Under the pieces are notes generated by a model. It did no database searches. It was not told where the DNA came from and saw only the letters and a program-made list of their open reading frames with translations. Position numbers and translations under genes: made by a program. This document shows, piece after piece, positions 23,801-34,386 of a stretch of DNA of 64,000 nucleotides (the stretch's first letter is position 1; every line of letters begins with the position of its first letter). Source of the stretch: UBA6164 sp963979005 (lineage in GTDB: Bacteria; Patescibacteriota; Gracilibacteria; BD1-5; UBA6164); NCBI GenBank assembly GCA_963979005.1, contig CAXBVF010000001.1, positions 1 through 64,000 on the forward strand, given 5' to 3'.

Positions 23801-24025
23801 AAATGAGAAAGTTCTACTACAACAAATATATTATTAGTTAATGGTTCTCTATATTGAAACATTAATGATTTAATATCAAAAAGAACTTATGTTAAACAAC
23901 AAAGCTCTGGTTTAATAGATGTTTGAACAATAGTAAGTTTTGGGTCTTCTTTATTTAGAAAACCAGCACCATTGATAACAACATTTATTAATGAATATCT
24001 AACAGCAGATAAAATTGCAAAATAA
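20846..24025 (+). CDS. Cys-rich repeat surface protein with DUF4215-type motifs
   Basis: The 1059-aa protein has a signal peptide (1-23). A Cys-rich module around residues 193-225 has the pattern CGD...EQCDDGN...GDGCSATC, typical of DUF4215/Myxococcus Cys-rich repeats. Five tandem repeats of ~65 residues follow (about 308-625), each starting near C.AGTITG and ending with a W(T/S)CDG...GG.C.ASY block. A Gly-rich linker, a second shorter CGDGG...CDFG module, and a ~385-residue C-terminal beta-rich domain complete it. Conserved cysteines imply disulfide bonding and an extracellular location. The VKOR-family enzyme at 60521 could support such bonds. Likely role: adhesion or surface layer, inferred from architecture. 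Confidence 0.8.
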
Positions 24026-24055
24026 AAAAATGTGGAAATTTCCACATTTTTTTTT
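24025..24055 (+). terminator. Terminator after the surface-protein operon
   Basis: A palindromic AATGTGGAAATTTCCACATT stem is flanked by A and T runs (T9 at the end). Confidence 0.85.
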
Positions 24056-24106
24056 ATACTATTTAAAATAAGAATATATTATTAGATAATAAATAAAGAA
24101 TAAAAA

Positions 24107-24634
24107 ATGAAAATAACAATTTTTTGACTTGCATGAAGTGGGACATCTACTGTATGAAAAGCCTTAGCAAAAGAATTAAGCTATGATTTTAAGTCTACTT
24201 GAAATATAATGAGGGAATGGGCAGAAGAAATGTGATTAAGCTTGTATGAATTTGAGGATAAAATTATTAAAACTGATAAATCTTTTGATAATAAATTGGA
24301 TACAAAAGTAGTTAAATTTTGAGAGAATAATGATAATTTTATTTTTGAGAGTAGATTAGCGTGGAATTTTATTCCAGATTCTTTTAAAATATATTTAAAA
24401 TGTGATGAAGATGAAAGATATAATAGAATACAAAAAAGAGAATGAATTAATCCAGAAATAGTAGAAAAAAATAAAAAAAGAGAAAGTGAACTGGTAGAAA
24501 GATACAAAATAGTTTATCCTGATATAAATTTCCCTCCTAAGGATGATGTTTTTGAATTAGTTATAGATGTAACTGATAAATTGCCAGAAAAGATAATAGA
24601 GCTTATTATAGAAAAACTAAATATGATAAAATAA
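24107..24634 (+). CDS. Cytidylate kinase-like nucleoside monophosphate kinase
   Basis: The 175-aa protein opens with a Walker A loop (GLAGSGTST, residues 7-15). It has the compact length of archaeal-type CMP kinases rather than the ~220-aa bacterial Cmk. Mid-protein RIQKREGI resembles the LID region with arginines. It probably phosphorylates CMP or dCMP, but an AMP or other NMP specificity cannot be excluded. trmD follows after 116 bp. Confidence 0.75.
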
Positions 24635-24640
24635 TTTATA

Positions 24641-24672
24641 ACAAAATTTTTTACAATACCTTATATGAATTA
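24641..24672 (+). repeat. Copy 1 of a 32-bp upstream repeat
   Basis: This copy matches 25431-25462 at 30 of 32 positions, including an identical core CAATACCTTATATGAATTA. It lies about 80 bp before the trmD start. It may be a conserved promoter (TTTACA at 24650-24655, then TTTAGT 17 bp later) or a regulatory element shared by the two genes. Confidence 0.6.
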
Positions 24673-24750
24673 TTTAGTAAGTGTAAAAGAATTTCTTATA
24701 TAAAATTATTTTATTATATTTAGAATATTAATCATTATTAAGTTAAATTT

Positions 24751-25404
24751 ATGAAAATACATATTATTAGCATATTTCCTGAAAGTTTTGAGTCATATTT
24801 TTCTAGTTCAATTATTTGAAAAGCTAGTGAAAAATGACTTTTTAGTATAGAGTTACATAAATTGAATAATTTTTCAGAAGATAAATTTAAAAGAGTGGAT
24901 AATAATGCATATGGTATGCATGGACAAGTAATTTCTGCAGAACCATTAAGTAAAGCTATAGAATATATTTTTAATGATGTATGATCTAAAATTCCTGTTA
25001 TATATATGTCACCAAGTTGAGATTTATTGACTCAGGAAAAAATAGAAAATTATTATGAAGAATTAAATGGAGAATTTATTATCATTTGTGGTCATTATGA
25101 ATGAATAGATGAGAGAATTATAGACATGTATGTAGATTACAAGATAAGTATAGGAGAATATGTGCTAAGTAGCTGAGAATTGTCTGCTAGCGTATTTTTA
25201 GATGCTTTAATTAGACATATACCAGGAGTATTATGAAATATAGAATCATTAAATGAGGATAGTTTTTCTAAAAGATTTGATAGACAAAAAGAGTATCCTG
25301 TGTATACTCGTCCAGAAGAATTCATGTGAAAAAAAGTCCCAGAAATATTACTTTCAGGGAATCACAAAGAGATAGAAAAATGGAAAAAAGAAAATTTAAC
25401 TTAA
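24751..25404 (+). CDS. trmD: tRNA (guanine37-N1)-methyltransferase
   Basis: The 217-aa SPOUT enzyme methylates G37 in tRNAs to prevent +1 frameshifting. Visible are the N-terminal IISIFPESF, the SAM-binding trefoil-knot segments (CGHYEGIDER and ISIGEYVLSSGE), and the C-terminal YTRP. Several invariant glycines are TGA. It is slightly shorter than the ~245-aa norm, through a short C-terminal domain. Translational fidelity at G37 matters especially in a recoded genome, but nothing here shows specialisation. Confidence 0.95.
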
Positions 25405-25430
25405 AAATAAAAAAGTTAAATAATTATTAA

Positions 25431-25462
25431 ACAAAATTTTTCGCAATACCTTATATGAATTA
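25431..25462 (+). repeat. Copy 2 of the 32-bp upstream repeat
   Basis: This copy lies between trmD and the zinc-ribbon membrane protein gene, about 45 bp before that gene's start. The differences from copy 1 are at two adjacent positions (CG instead of TA). Confidence 0.6.
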
Positions 25463-25507
25463 CATAGTTAATGCTCAAAACTTATTATTAAAATTATTTA
25501 ACTTTTT

Positions 25508-26014
25508 ATGAATATAGACGTATCTAATATAATTGAAAAACTTTATGAGTGAGTAACTTTTGAAGTATTTATAAAGTTTGTGATTGTATATTTCTTTATT
25601 ATTTGGATAGCTATTTTACTTTGGGTAATAAAAGATATTTCTAATAGAACTAGTAATACATTATTACAAATTATATCTATATTGGTTATATTATTTTTAA
25701 CACCTTTTTGAATATTCATTTATCTTTTGATTAGACCAGGGAAGACCTTGTTTGAAAAATATTATGAAGAGATAGAGGAAAACTTAGATACATTTAATCA
25801 AATAATAGAAGATAAAACAAGACAATGTGAGGCTGAAGATCATTGTTTTAGTTGTGAAGAACCAATAAGTCATAACTTTAAATTTTGTCCAAAGTGTAAA
25901 ACAGTCTTAAAAAGGGAATGTTTTCATTGTTCTAAATTATTATACTCTGATTGGAAAGTGTGTCCGTATTGTTGAAAAAAACAGAAAAAGTTAAAAATAA
26001 AAAAAGATGATTAA
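25508..26014 (+). CDS. Membrane protein with double zinc ribbon
   Basis: The 168-aa protein has two transmembrane helices (about residues 18-42 and 51-73), then a short acidic helix. The cytoplasmic domain has four CxxC pairs (CFSC, CPKC, CFHC, CPYC) forming two zinc ribbons near the C-terminus. Such double-zinc-ribbon proteins are widespread in CPR bacteria and usually uncharacterised; binding of nucleic acid or protein partners is a common guess. It is preceded by the 32-bp repeat and converges on the trigger factor gene. Confidence 0.8.
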
Positions 26015-26031
26015 ATCATCTTTTTTTATTT
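26000..26031. terminator. Bidirectional terminator between convergent genes
   Basis: AAAAAGATGAT and ATCATCTTTTT pair with A and T runs on both sides. It overlaps the stop codons of the zinc-ribbon gene and of trigger factor. Confidence 0.85.
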
Positions 26032-27342
26032 AGTAGTTTTTTTCTCTATTTCAAAGAAGCTATCAATTAATTTTCTATAAGCCATTCTTTGTCTTAGTTC
26101 TTCGTAATATTTATTACCAGGAACATATAACTCTTTCAATCTAGCTAGTACATCTTTTGAACCATAATTAGCAAGAATATTTTCTACTTCTACTTTTAAT
26201 TCTTTATCTGTTACTTCAGTTTTTTCTGTTTCATTTAGTTTATGTAAAATTAATTCTCCTTGTAATCTTTTTAAGGCTACAGTTTTTACATTTTTTTCTT
26301 TATATGTTTCTTCATCCATTTTTAAGCTTTCTAGATAGTCTGATATTTTCATTCCATCTTTTGCTATGTTTTCTTTTATTTCAGAGTAAACTTTTTCTAT
26401 TTGGTTTTTTAATAAACCATTACCTATTTCCATTTTAGTTACTTTTAGAAGTTCATCTATTAGTTTAGTTTCTTCATCTATTCTAGCATTTGATTCTTTA
26501 GTACCTGTTATTTCTTCTTTTATTAATTTTTTGAATCCATCTAAATCAAGTTTTTTACCTCTTAATTGCTCGATAAACTCAGGAGTAAATTCTGGTTTAA
26601 CTGCTTTTTCTAATTTTTTAATATTTACTTTAAAACTAGTTTTTTTACCAGCAAAATCAGCGTTATGATAATCTTTTGGAAAATCAATTGGTAATACTAA
26701 TTCATCACCTACTTTTGCTCAAGCAATTTGTTCTTCAAAACCAGGAACTAATATATTTGTTCCAAGTACAAGAGGGTATTCGACCATAGAAGTATTTTCT
26801 AGAACGTCTCCATTTTCAGAACCTTCTGTATCAATAGTTACTCTATCTCACATTTTAGCTTTTGCAGTTTTGCTTGTTGTTTCTTCAAATTTTGTAAATT
26901 TTGTTTCTATTTGTTCTAATGCAGTTTTAACTTCAGCAGCACTTACTGTAATTTTTTGTTTTTTAAGTTTAATTTTTCTATATTTTGAATCTATTTCTAT
27001 AGTAGGGAATACTTCAATATGAATTTTGAATTTAAGAGGAGATTCAGAAATTATTTCTTTTATTTCAGCTTGTGCAACTGGCATTATTTTTTCTTTTCTA
27101 AGCGCTTCTCTATAAATACCATCGATTGCAAAATCAATAGACATTTTATTAATATATTCATCTCCATATTGTCTAACTAAAATATTTTCAGGTATTTTAG
27201 CTCATTTTCTAAATCATTTTATATCAGCATTTTTTTCTAAGTGTTCTAGGGCCTGTTTTCTATATTTTGCTACATTTTTAGCTTCTTCTTCTACTACTAA
27301 TTCTACAATTGAATCTGGAAGTAAATTTTTCTCTATTTTCAT
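26026..27342 (-). CDS. tig: Trigger factor
   Basis: The 438-aa protein is the ribosome-associated chaperone and peptidyl-prolyl isomerase. The N-terminal ribosome-binding signature GFRKG is at about residue 43. The FKBP-like domain follows (with GDRVTIDTEG and DFPKDYHNADFAGK), and then the long helical C-terminal chaperone domain. Length is normal (E. coli 432). It has its own consensus promoter. No clpP or clpX follows, in contrast to many bacteria. Confidence 0.93.
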
Positions 27343-27373
27343 GTGTCTTTTTTAAATTATAAATAACGCGAGG

Positions 27374-27401
27374 ATTATATTAGTAATTGTATAAAAGGCA
27401 A
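27374..27401 (-). promoter_or_regulatory. Promoter of trigger factor
   Basis: On the minus strand, TTGCCT (27401-27396), 16 bp, then a perfect TATAAT (27379-27374), about 30 bp before the start codon. Confidence 0.65.
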
Positions 27402-27403
27402 GA

Positions 27404-27441
27404 AAAAAACAGGTCTAGATTAATCTAGACCTGTTTTTTAA
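27404..27441. terminator. Terminator downstream of the TPR-like gene
   Basis: A perfect palindrome, ACAGGTCTAGAT with ATCTAGACCTGT, is flanked by A6 and T6. It directly abuts the stop codon of the minus-strand gene ending at 27438. Confidence 0.85.
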
Positions 27442-28586
27442 TCATAATAATTTCACATTCTATAATCATAATTTCAGATTTCATCATTATATTCATATAT
27501 AATTCAATAGTCTTCGTATTGTTGAAAATCAACGGGAAGATAATCCATGAATCATTCATCAAATAATTCTTTTGCATTTATACTTGGTTCTCAATTTTTT
27601 GCTTGATATTTTTTATCAGCTCTTTCAATATATTCTAGATTAAGTTCACGAATTGCTTTGTTCAAATAATTTACACATTTAGTATCTGATAGAATATCAT
27701 CCTCTTTTTCTTCAGAAAATTCTCAGTATATTTTTGTTCTAGTTTCTCAAATATTTTTTAATATCACTCAACTAAGAGGAACATTTTTATTTATAAATAT
27801 TTCGGCTCCAGCTTGTTCTAGATCTCCAGCAAATTTTAAACAAAGTTCATCTTCAGTTTCAATAAATTTGGCTATATTTAAAAACATAAAATATGCTTTT
27901 TCTCTATCTCATCATTTTCATGACATTATAGCAGCCATTATTCTTGATCATGATAATCCATCTTCTATTGCACTAGCTATTTTATAATATAGAGCAGCCT
28001 CGTTTGGCTGATTTTTATAATAGTAGTATATATATGCTAGATAGTAGGGTATATTATATTCAGAACAAGGATCTTTATATTTTTCTTCTGTCCAAATTTT
28101 TTGAAGATTATTTTCATTTTTTATTAATTCAATTTTTTCTGGGTCACAGAAATTTTTAATTCATTTTAATCATAAACTTATTCATTCATCTATATTTCTT
28201 GTTTGCTCTTCATCTGATAATTCTTCATATCTTTGATTATAACTAGGCAACAATAATTGACCTATAGTATAAGGGTGTTCAAAATATGGATTTAATTCAG
28301 TAACTAAATCTAAAATTACATATAAATATTTTTTATATTCAGATCAAATAGCATTTCATCATATATATTGTATTGTTTCTAACCAATATATATCTGCTCT
28401 CAAGTTTTTATATCAAAATGAACTATTTACTGCAGCTTCCTTTGTTGGTAGATTTTCTGGATGCTCTATGAAACTTCTTTTGATTTCTATATGTTTAGTA
28501 TAATTAAGTGAATTAACCTGATAAAAACCAATTATAGATAATATTAATAAACTTACAGTTATTAATCTCTTGTTTACTTTTTTCAT
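27438..28586 (-). CDS. TPR-like exported or membrane-anchored protein
   Basis: The 382-aa protein has an N-terminal hydrophobic anchor (about 8-26) followed by helical repeats. The segment LRADIYWLETIQYIG resembles a motif common in bacterial TPR proteins of unknown function. Later stretches (ALYYKIASAIEDG, EKAYFMFLNIAKF) have TPR helix spacing. It has a Tyr/Asp-rich C-terminus. It is probably a scaffold on the outer face of the membrane. It follows jag by 15 bp and is likely cotranscribed with it. Confidence 0.7.
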
Positions 28587-28601
28587 TTTTTTATTTAATT
28601 T

Positions 28602-29096
28602 TTAAATATCATCACCATCAATATCGATAGTAAGTTTAGGTTGTTCTTTACAAATATATAGTCTTCTTTCTTTTCATTCTCATATACTTTTTGTAGAAAT
28701 TGTTTTATCATTTAGATCTGAAACGAAAGAATGTATTTTTTTTCTTTCATATGCTCAATAGAATGGAAGACATGCATCTTTACCAGTTCTCTCCACATAT
28801 GCTATTTCTTTTTTTATAAAATCGAATAATCTATCATCTTTAGTTTTCATATAGTCATTAATTTCTATATGAAGTTTAATTCTTTCTCAAAGCTTTTTTC
28901 AAGCCATTAATCTCAATATATTCTGTAGAGCATCTAGGTTCCTTCCGTGCGGTCATATAAGCATTCCAGAGTCTTCTGTTTTTATTTTCATATTGAAAAT
29001 TTTTTTTTCTTCGCTATTTATTACTTCCAAAGAATCTATATTTATATTTAGTTTTTCAAAGAAGTCCAAGCCTAATGCCTTTATCTCGTTTTGCAT
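28602..29096 (-). CDS. khpB: Jag/KhpB RNA-binding protein (KH and R3H)
   Basis: The 164-aa protein has a KH domain with the GPHGRNLDALQ loop (about residues 48-58), then an R3H domain (AYERKKIHSFVSD), the arrangement of Jag/KhpB/EloR. A short N-terminal Jag-like region is present but reduced compared with ~208-aa homologues. These proteins bind RNA and influence cell elongation and division. The gene is usually next to yidC; here it is about 12 kb away, divergent from infB. Confidence 0.88.
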
Positions 29097-29169
29097 ATAA
29101 TTTCTTTTATTGTATAAAACTATAAAAAGATTAATAAAAAAAAGTCTTTTTACAAGTTTTTATATTTTT

Positions 29170-29197
29170 TTGACTTTTATAAAAAAATACTTATTCT
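29170..29197 (+). promoter_or_regulatory. Promoter of infB
   Basis: TTGACT (29170-29175), 16 bp, then TATTCT (29192-29197), 39 bp before the chosen ATG. Confidence 0.55.
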
Positions 29198-29236
29198 GTG
29201 CCAAAGATTTTCTTTATTTATTCAGTAACTTTAATA

Positions 29237-31669
29237 ATGCCAGATAAAAAAATAGTAGATGATTATTATTCTCAAATTAATCCTTCATCTGATGATTCAA
29301 ATAAAAAAGCTTTGTCTAAAAAACCAAAAATAGTAGCAAAGAAAAAAATAATTGTAAAAAAACCAAAAGTAACTCCTGTAAATGAAGCTACTCCTTCTTG
29401 AGATGTTAAAAATAATAATCCTGTTAAAAAAGTAGTTGTTTGAAAAGATTCCTTAAAGTCAAAATGATTTGTTCAAAGGATGGATATTGTAAAAAGACCA
29501 AATAACTGATGAGTTAAAAAAGAATGATCAGCTTGAAAAGACTGAGCAAGAGTCGATAATAAACCAAGAAAGTTTACTATAATCAAAAGATGAGATCCAA
29601 ATTATGTAGATAGATCAAAGAAAAGAACAACTGCTTCTGAATGAAATGGTGTTAAATTCAAGCTAAGAGGAGCAAATGACTCTCAGGCAAAAAAATTTAC
29701 TAATAATAAAAAATCAACAAAATGATCTAGTTTTGATGCGTCTAAAGATGCTAAAAAATCAAAATTAGCTTGATGAGATAGAAGAACAAGATGAAAATTT
29801 AATTTTGGAAGAGAACAAGAAGTAACATTCACAAGATCAAATAAAGTTAATAAAAAAGAAGAAAAAAATATTGAAGATATTAAACAAAATTTGGTAGATA
29901 GAAAATGAGAAACTGTTATAGTATCTGAATTTTTGACATTAAAGGAACTTTCAGAAAAAATTTGAACAGCATTACCAATGTTAATGGCTGAATTTATGAA
30001 AAACTGAATGATGGTTAATATAAATTCAAAAATTGATTTTGATTCAGCTTCTATTGTGGCTGAGGCATTTGAAGTTAAATTAGAAAAAGACGCATCAGGT
30101 GGAGCATCTGTTGAGGATATTATTACATGAGATATATCTGAATTATTAAAAGAAGATGATTCTTCTAAATTAAAACCTAGAGGGCCTGTTGTTTCGATTA
30201 TGTGACATGTTGATCATGGTAAAACATCACTTTTGGATTATATTAGAAAAGCAAAAGTTGCTTCAGGTGAAGCTGGTTGAATCACGCAAAGTATATGAGC
30301 ATATCAAGTAGAATTAGATAATTGAAAAATTACCTTTTTAGATACTCCATGACATGAAGCCTTTACTATAATGAGAGCTAGATGAGCAAAATTAACAGAT
30401 ATTGCTATTTTAGTGGTAGCTGCTGATGAATGAGTAAAACCTCAGACTATAGAATCAATTAATCATGCAAAAGAGGCGGGAATTCCTGTTATAGTTGCTA
30501 TAAATAAGATGGATAAAGAATGAGCTAATCCAGATCATGTTAAATGACAATTATCAGAAAATGGTTTAACTCCTGAAGATTGGGGAGGAGATACTCCTAT
30601 GGTTCCAGTTTCAGCACAAACAGGATTTTGAATTGAGGATTTATTAGAAATTATTCTTTTAGTTGCTGAAATGAAGGAATTAAAAGCAAATCCTGATAGA
30701 TCTTGAATTGCTACTATTATAGAATCACATCTAGATAGTAAATTAGGTCCAGTTGCAACAGTTTTAGTTAATGCTTGAACAGTTAAAATGTGAGACAATA
30801 TTGTATGTCAGGATTCTTGTTGAAAAATTAAAGTATTAAAAAATTATACTAATCATGGTGTGAAATTTGCATTTCCATGAGAACCAGTTTTAATTGTTTG
30901 ATTAAATAGAGTTGTTGATGGTTGAGATATTTTACAAGTAGTTAATACTGTAGAATTAGCAAAACAAAAAGCAGAAGAATATAGAACAATATTAGCAAAA
31001 CAAAAACTTGCTGGAGCTTCTTGATTAGCATTATTAATGTCAAAAATAAAGGCTTGAAACTTAAAACAATTAAAAGTAATATTAAAAGCTGATACAAATT
31101 GATCTCTAGAAGCGATTAGAGGTTCATTATTGAAATTATCTACTCCAGAGACAACAGTTGAGGTAATTCATGCATGAGTATGATCTATTTCTGAGGGGGA
31201 TATAGTTATGGGGCAATGAAGTGAAGCAATACTTGTGTGATTTAATGTATGAGTATTACCGACTGCTAAATGAGTACTAGATTCATCATGAGTAGAATAT
31301 ATTAGTAGTGAAATAATCTATCATATTACAGAAAGAATTGAAAAAATTATTACCTGAATGCTTGATCCAAAAGAAATTGATATTGATCTTGGTAAAGCTA
31401 AAGTTTGAGGAGTCTTCTTTACATGAAAATGATTTATGATTCTTTGACTTAAAATTGAGGCAGATAATAAAATTGAAAATAATGCATTAGTAAGAGTTAT
31501 TAGAAAGAAAAAAATGCTATGAGTTTGAAAAATAGAATCATTGAAAAGTTGAACACTAGAAGTAAAGGATTTAGAGTGACCAATTGAGTGTTGAATTAAA
31601 TTTGTTTGAAATGTATCTGTTGAAGATGGAGATGATTTAGAAATTCATAAGGTTGAAATACAAAAATAG
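29237..31669 (+). CDS. infB: Translation initiation factor IF-2
   Basis: The 810-aa protein has a Lys-rich disordered N-terminal region (about 1-230), the small IF2N-type helical domain, and then the GTPase. The P-loop GHVDHGKT spans residues 323-330, DTPGHE is the G3 motif, and NKMD is at 423-426. Domains II, III and C2 follow. The first P-loop glycine and the DTPGHE glycine are TGA codons, among the best single proofs of the glycine reassignment. The start ATG at 29237 is preferred to an upstream GTG at 29198, because the latter lies right after the -10 box. Confidence 0.95.
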
Positions 31670-31745
31670 ATAAATTGAGTCTATATTTTGTATTTTGCTT
31701 ATTTTTGTGTTAATATATATGTAGTTATTATTAATAGTATAAATT

Positions 31746-32156
31746 ATGTCTATTTTAGATTGAATAGAGATTCTCTCAGATTTATTAGAAACTGAAAGGG
31801 AAGAGCTATCAATGTTCTGTCAAGAAAAACATCTATCCGCATGAGATGTATTATTTAATGAGGAAGATGAGGCTTCGGCAATGTATATATTAAAAGAGTG
31901 AAATATTGAAATTTCTAGAAATATAGACTGAGAAAAAGTTATTCTATGAGAAGTGCATTCAGAAGAAATTTTATGAGAAATGGCTTTATTTTGAGATGTA
32001 AACAAAAGAATGGCTACTGCTACTGCATCTGAATCATGTGTATTGATAGTTATTTTATCATTTTCTATAAAGGAACTTACATATAAACATCCAGACTTAC
32101 TATGAAAAATTAAAATGATAATTAATGATAGGATGATTAGCAATAAAAATAAATAA
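31746..32156 (+). CDS. Cyclic-nucleotide-binding-domain protein without DNA-binding domain
   Basis: The 136-aa protein consists of one cNMP-binding beta-roll. It has the typical FNEEDEASAMYILKEGNIEI start and an EILGEMALFGDVNKRMATATA segment matching the phosphate-binding cassette region. The helix-turn-helix that makes CRP a transcription factor is absent. It may be a stand-alone sensor acting through a partner. The canonical Arg-Ser/Thr pair of the cassette appears altered (KRMATATA), so nucleotide binding is uncertain. Confidence 0.75.
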
Positions 32157-32187
32157 TTATTCTAGTAATCAAAAATGAATTTTGTCA

Positions 32188-32227
32188 AAGCGAAATATTA
32201 AATTTTATTTAATATTTCGCTTTTTTA
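32188..32227 (+). terminator. Terminator after the cNMP-domain gene
   Basis: AAGCGAAATATTAAAT and ATTTAATATTTCGCTT form a 16-bp stem with a T4 loop and a trailing T run. Confidence 0.85.
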
Positions 32228-32340
32228 TTTATAATAAAAATATCTTTAAAAAATGAGAGATTATAATTAGTAATTAAAGACTTCAATAGTCAATAATATC
32301 TAACAAAAAGAGGGGAAAGCAAAAAAACTTCAAAAAAGAT
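32228..32340 (+). other. Intergenic stretch before the ribosomal operon promoter
   Basis: No gene is seen here. It contains a second purine-rich AGAGGGGAAA run (about 32312-32321), like the one in the RNase J leader. Confidence 0.3.
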
Positions 32341-32368
32341 TTGCATTTCATTCTTTTATACATATGAT
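32341..32368 (+). promoter_or_regulatory. Promoter of the infA-ribosomal protein operon
   Basis: TTGCAT (32341-32346), 16 bp, then TATGAT (32363-32368), 33 bp before the infA ATG. Confidence 0.6.
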
Positions 32369-32401
32369 ACCGGCACTTCGTAATTTTAATCGACTTTATT
32401 T

Positions 32402-32632
32402 ATGTCAAATAAACAAGATAAAATAGAGGTAGAGTGAACAATTACAAAAGCTCTACCTGGCCTGGTTTTTGATATTCAATTACCAGAAGAGTTTTGATGA
32501 TGAATTATTCAATGATATCTAAGTTGAAAAATGAGAAATAATTTTATAAAACTTATCGAATGAGATAAGGTATTAGTAGAATTATCACCTTATGATTTAA
32601 CTAAGGGGAGAATAATCTTCAGGCAAAAATAG
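32402..32632 (+). CDS. infA: Translation initiation factor IF-1
   Basis: The 76-aa OB-fold protein occupies the ribosomal A site during initiation. Diagnostic pieces are EGTITKALPG, the GYLSGKMRNNFIKLIEGDKV core and ELSPYDLTKGRI. Seven of its nine glycines are TGA codons, including three in a row, so standard-code translation would break it seven times. It opens the classic infA-rpmJ-rpsM-rpsK-rpsD-rpoA-rplQ cluster. Confidence 0.95.
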
Positions 32633-32683
32633 TTTTTATACTCAGTATAATGAGTTTAATTTAATTAATTTTTTTAATTATTT

Positions 32684-32797
32684 ATGAAAGTAAGAGCTTC
32701 TGTAAAACCTATATGTGATAAATGTAAGGTTATAAAAAGAAAAGGTATTGTGAGAGTTATATGTGAAACTGCAAAACATAAACAAAGACAAGGTTAA
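32684..32797 (+). CDS. rpmJ: Ribosomal protein bL36
   Basis: The 37-aa zinc-ribbon protein has KVRASVKPICDKCK at the start and KHKQRQG at the end, with the Cys-Cys-Cys-His zinc ligands of the zinc-binding type. Both glycines are GGT. Its place between infA and rpsM is canonical. Confidence 0.95.
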   Translation: MKVRASVKPICDKCKVIKRKGIVRVICETAKHKQRQG

Positions 32798-32859
32798 CAT
32801 AAAACATTTAAAATATACTTTTAAACAAAATATTATTTAATATTTAATTATTAATTCGT

Positions 32860-33228
32860 ATGGCAAGAATTTCTTGAGTAAATTTACCAAATGGTAAGCA
32901 TGCAGAAATTGCATTAACTTATATATATGGTATTGGAAGAACTGCTGCTAATCTTATTTTAGCAAAAGTTAAAATTGAAAAAACAACAAAAATTGAAAAA
33001 CTTTCTGAAGCTGATTTAGATAAAATCAGAGATGAAATAAAAGAAAATTATGTTGTTGAATGAGATCTTAGAAGATTGGTTTCTGGTAATATTAAAAGAT
33101 TACAAGAAATAAATTGTTATAGAGGTCAAAGACATAGAAAGAGATTACCTGTTAGAGGACAAAGCACTAAAACTAATGCTAAGACTAGAAAAGGTAAATC
33201 TACAGCGGTAGCTGGTAAAAAGAAATAA
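32860..33228 (+). CDS. rpsM: Ribosomal protein uS13
   Basis: The 122-aa protein begins MARISGVNLP, has the helix-two-turn-helix segment IYGIGRTAANLIL, and ends in the basic tail RGQSTKTNAKTRK that reaches the P-site tRNA. Length is normal. It contacts tRNAs and forms a bridge with the 50S subunit. Confidence 0.95.
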
Positions 33229-33281
33229 TAAATATATCTTAAGGATATATTAATACTTTATAAAAATATTTACATTAAATT

Positions 33282-33674
33282 ATGGCTAAACCAACTGTAA
33301 AGAAAAGTAAAAAAACTAGACAAATAATTCCACATGGACAAGCTCATATTATGGCTTCGTTTAATAATACTATTGTTAGTATTACAGATGAAAAAGGTAA
33401 TGTGTTAACTTGGTCTACTGGATGATCTGCTGGTTTTAAAGGTGCAAGAGAGTCTACTCCTTACGCTGCTCAAATTACTGCTGAGCAAGCAATGGAAAAA
33501 GCTAAAACTCTACATTCTGTTGAAACTGTTGACGTTTACGTTAAAGGAATCGGTATTTGAAGAGAACAAGCTATTAGAGGGTTAATATCAACTGGTGTTG
33601 AGCTTAGAGCTATATATGATGTTACTCCAATTCCACACAATGGGTGTAGAAAAAAGAAAGTTAGAAAATTATAA
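33282..33674 (+). CDS. rpsK: Ribosomal protein uS11
   Basis: The 130-aa platform protein has the signature HIMASFNNTIVSITD, KGARESTPYAAQ near the middle and VTPIPHNGCRKKKVRKL at the end. It lines the mRNA exit region of the 30S subunit. Spacing to its neighbours (53-59 bp) is typical of this operon. Confidence 0.95.
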
Positions 33675-33733
33675 TTCTTTCTTTAAATATATTAAAACAG
33701 ATATTAACTTTAAAATTTTAAATTTAATTTAAC

Positions 33734-34357
33734 ATGAGGTACACTTGACCAAAGAAAAAACTTTGTAGAAGAGAAGGTGTTAATTTGTTTGGTACTGAAA
33801 AATATGATTTAAACAATTCTAAGAGAGCTCCTCTAAGATCTAGAAAATCGTCAGAATTCGGTACTCAATTAAGAAAAAAACAATTAGCAAAAAGAATGTT
33901 TTGATTATCTGAAAAACAATTCGTTTCTTATTTTAAGAAAGCACAAAAATCTACTGCTGAATGAACTACATGAGAAAAAATGTTAAAACTAATCGAATTA
34001 AGATTAGATAATGTAGTTTACAGAGCTAACTTCGCTAGAACTAGAATCCAATCTAGACAATTTGTAAGTCATGCTCATTTCACAGTTAATTGAGTGAAAG
34101 TAGATGTTCCATCTATTTCAGTTAAAATTTGAGATGTTATCGCTTTGAGAGATAAACTAAAAGAAAGTCCTTTATATAAATCTTTATTAGAAGAATTAGA
34201 AGAATTTTCAAAACAAAATAAAGGTAGCGTTTCTGGATGTAAATGGATAGAAGTAGATTCTAAAAAATTAACAATTACTATAACTGCTCTACCTACTAAA
34301 GAAGATTTCGAACAAATAATTGATATCCAAAAAATAGTAGAGTTTTATTCTAAATAG
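33734..34357 (+). CDS. rpsD: Ribosomal protein uS4
   Basis: The 207-aa protein starts MRYTGPKKKLCRREG and includes the S4 RNA-binding domain (LDNVVYRANFARTRIQSRQFVSH at residues ~95-117). It nucleates 30S assembly on 16S rRNA. In many bacteria it represses its own operon; no leader structure for that was recognised here. Codon ATG at 33734 matches the family N-terminus. Confidence 0.95.
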
Positions 34358-34386
34358 TTTAATTATTTTTGTAATCAATTTAAAAT

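Noticed and set aside
29198..29236. Upstream GTG start for infB
   Set aside because: It would lie immediately behind the proposed -10 box and adds an unconserved hydrophobic stretch.
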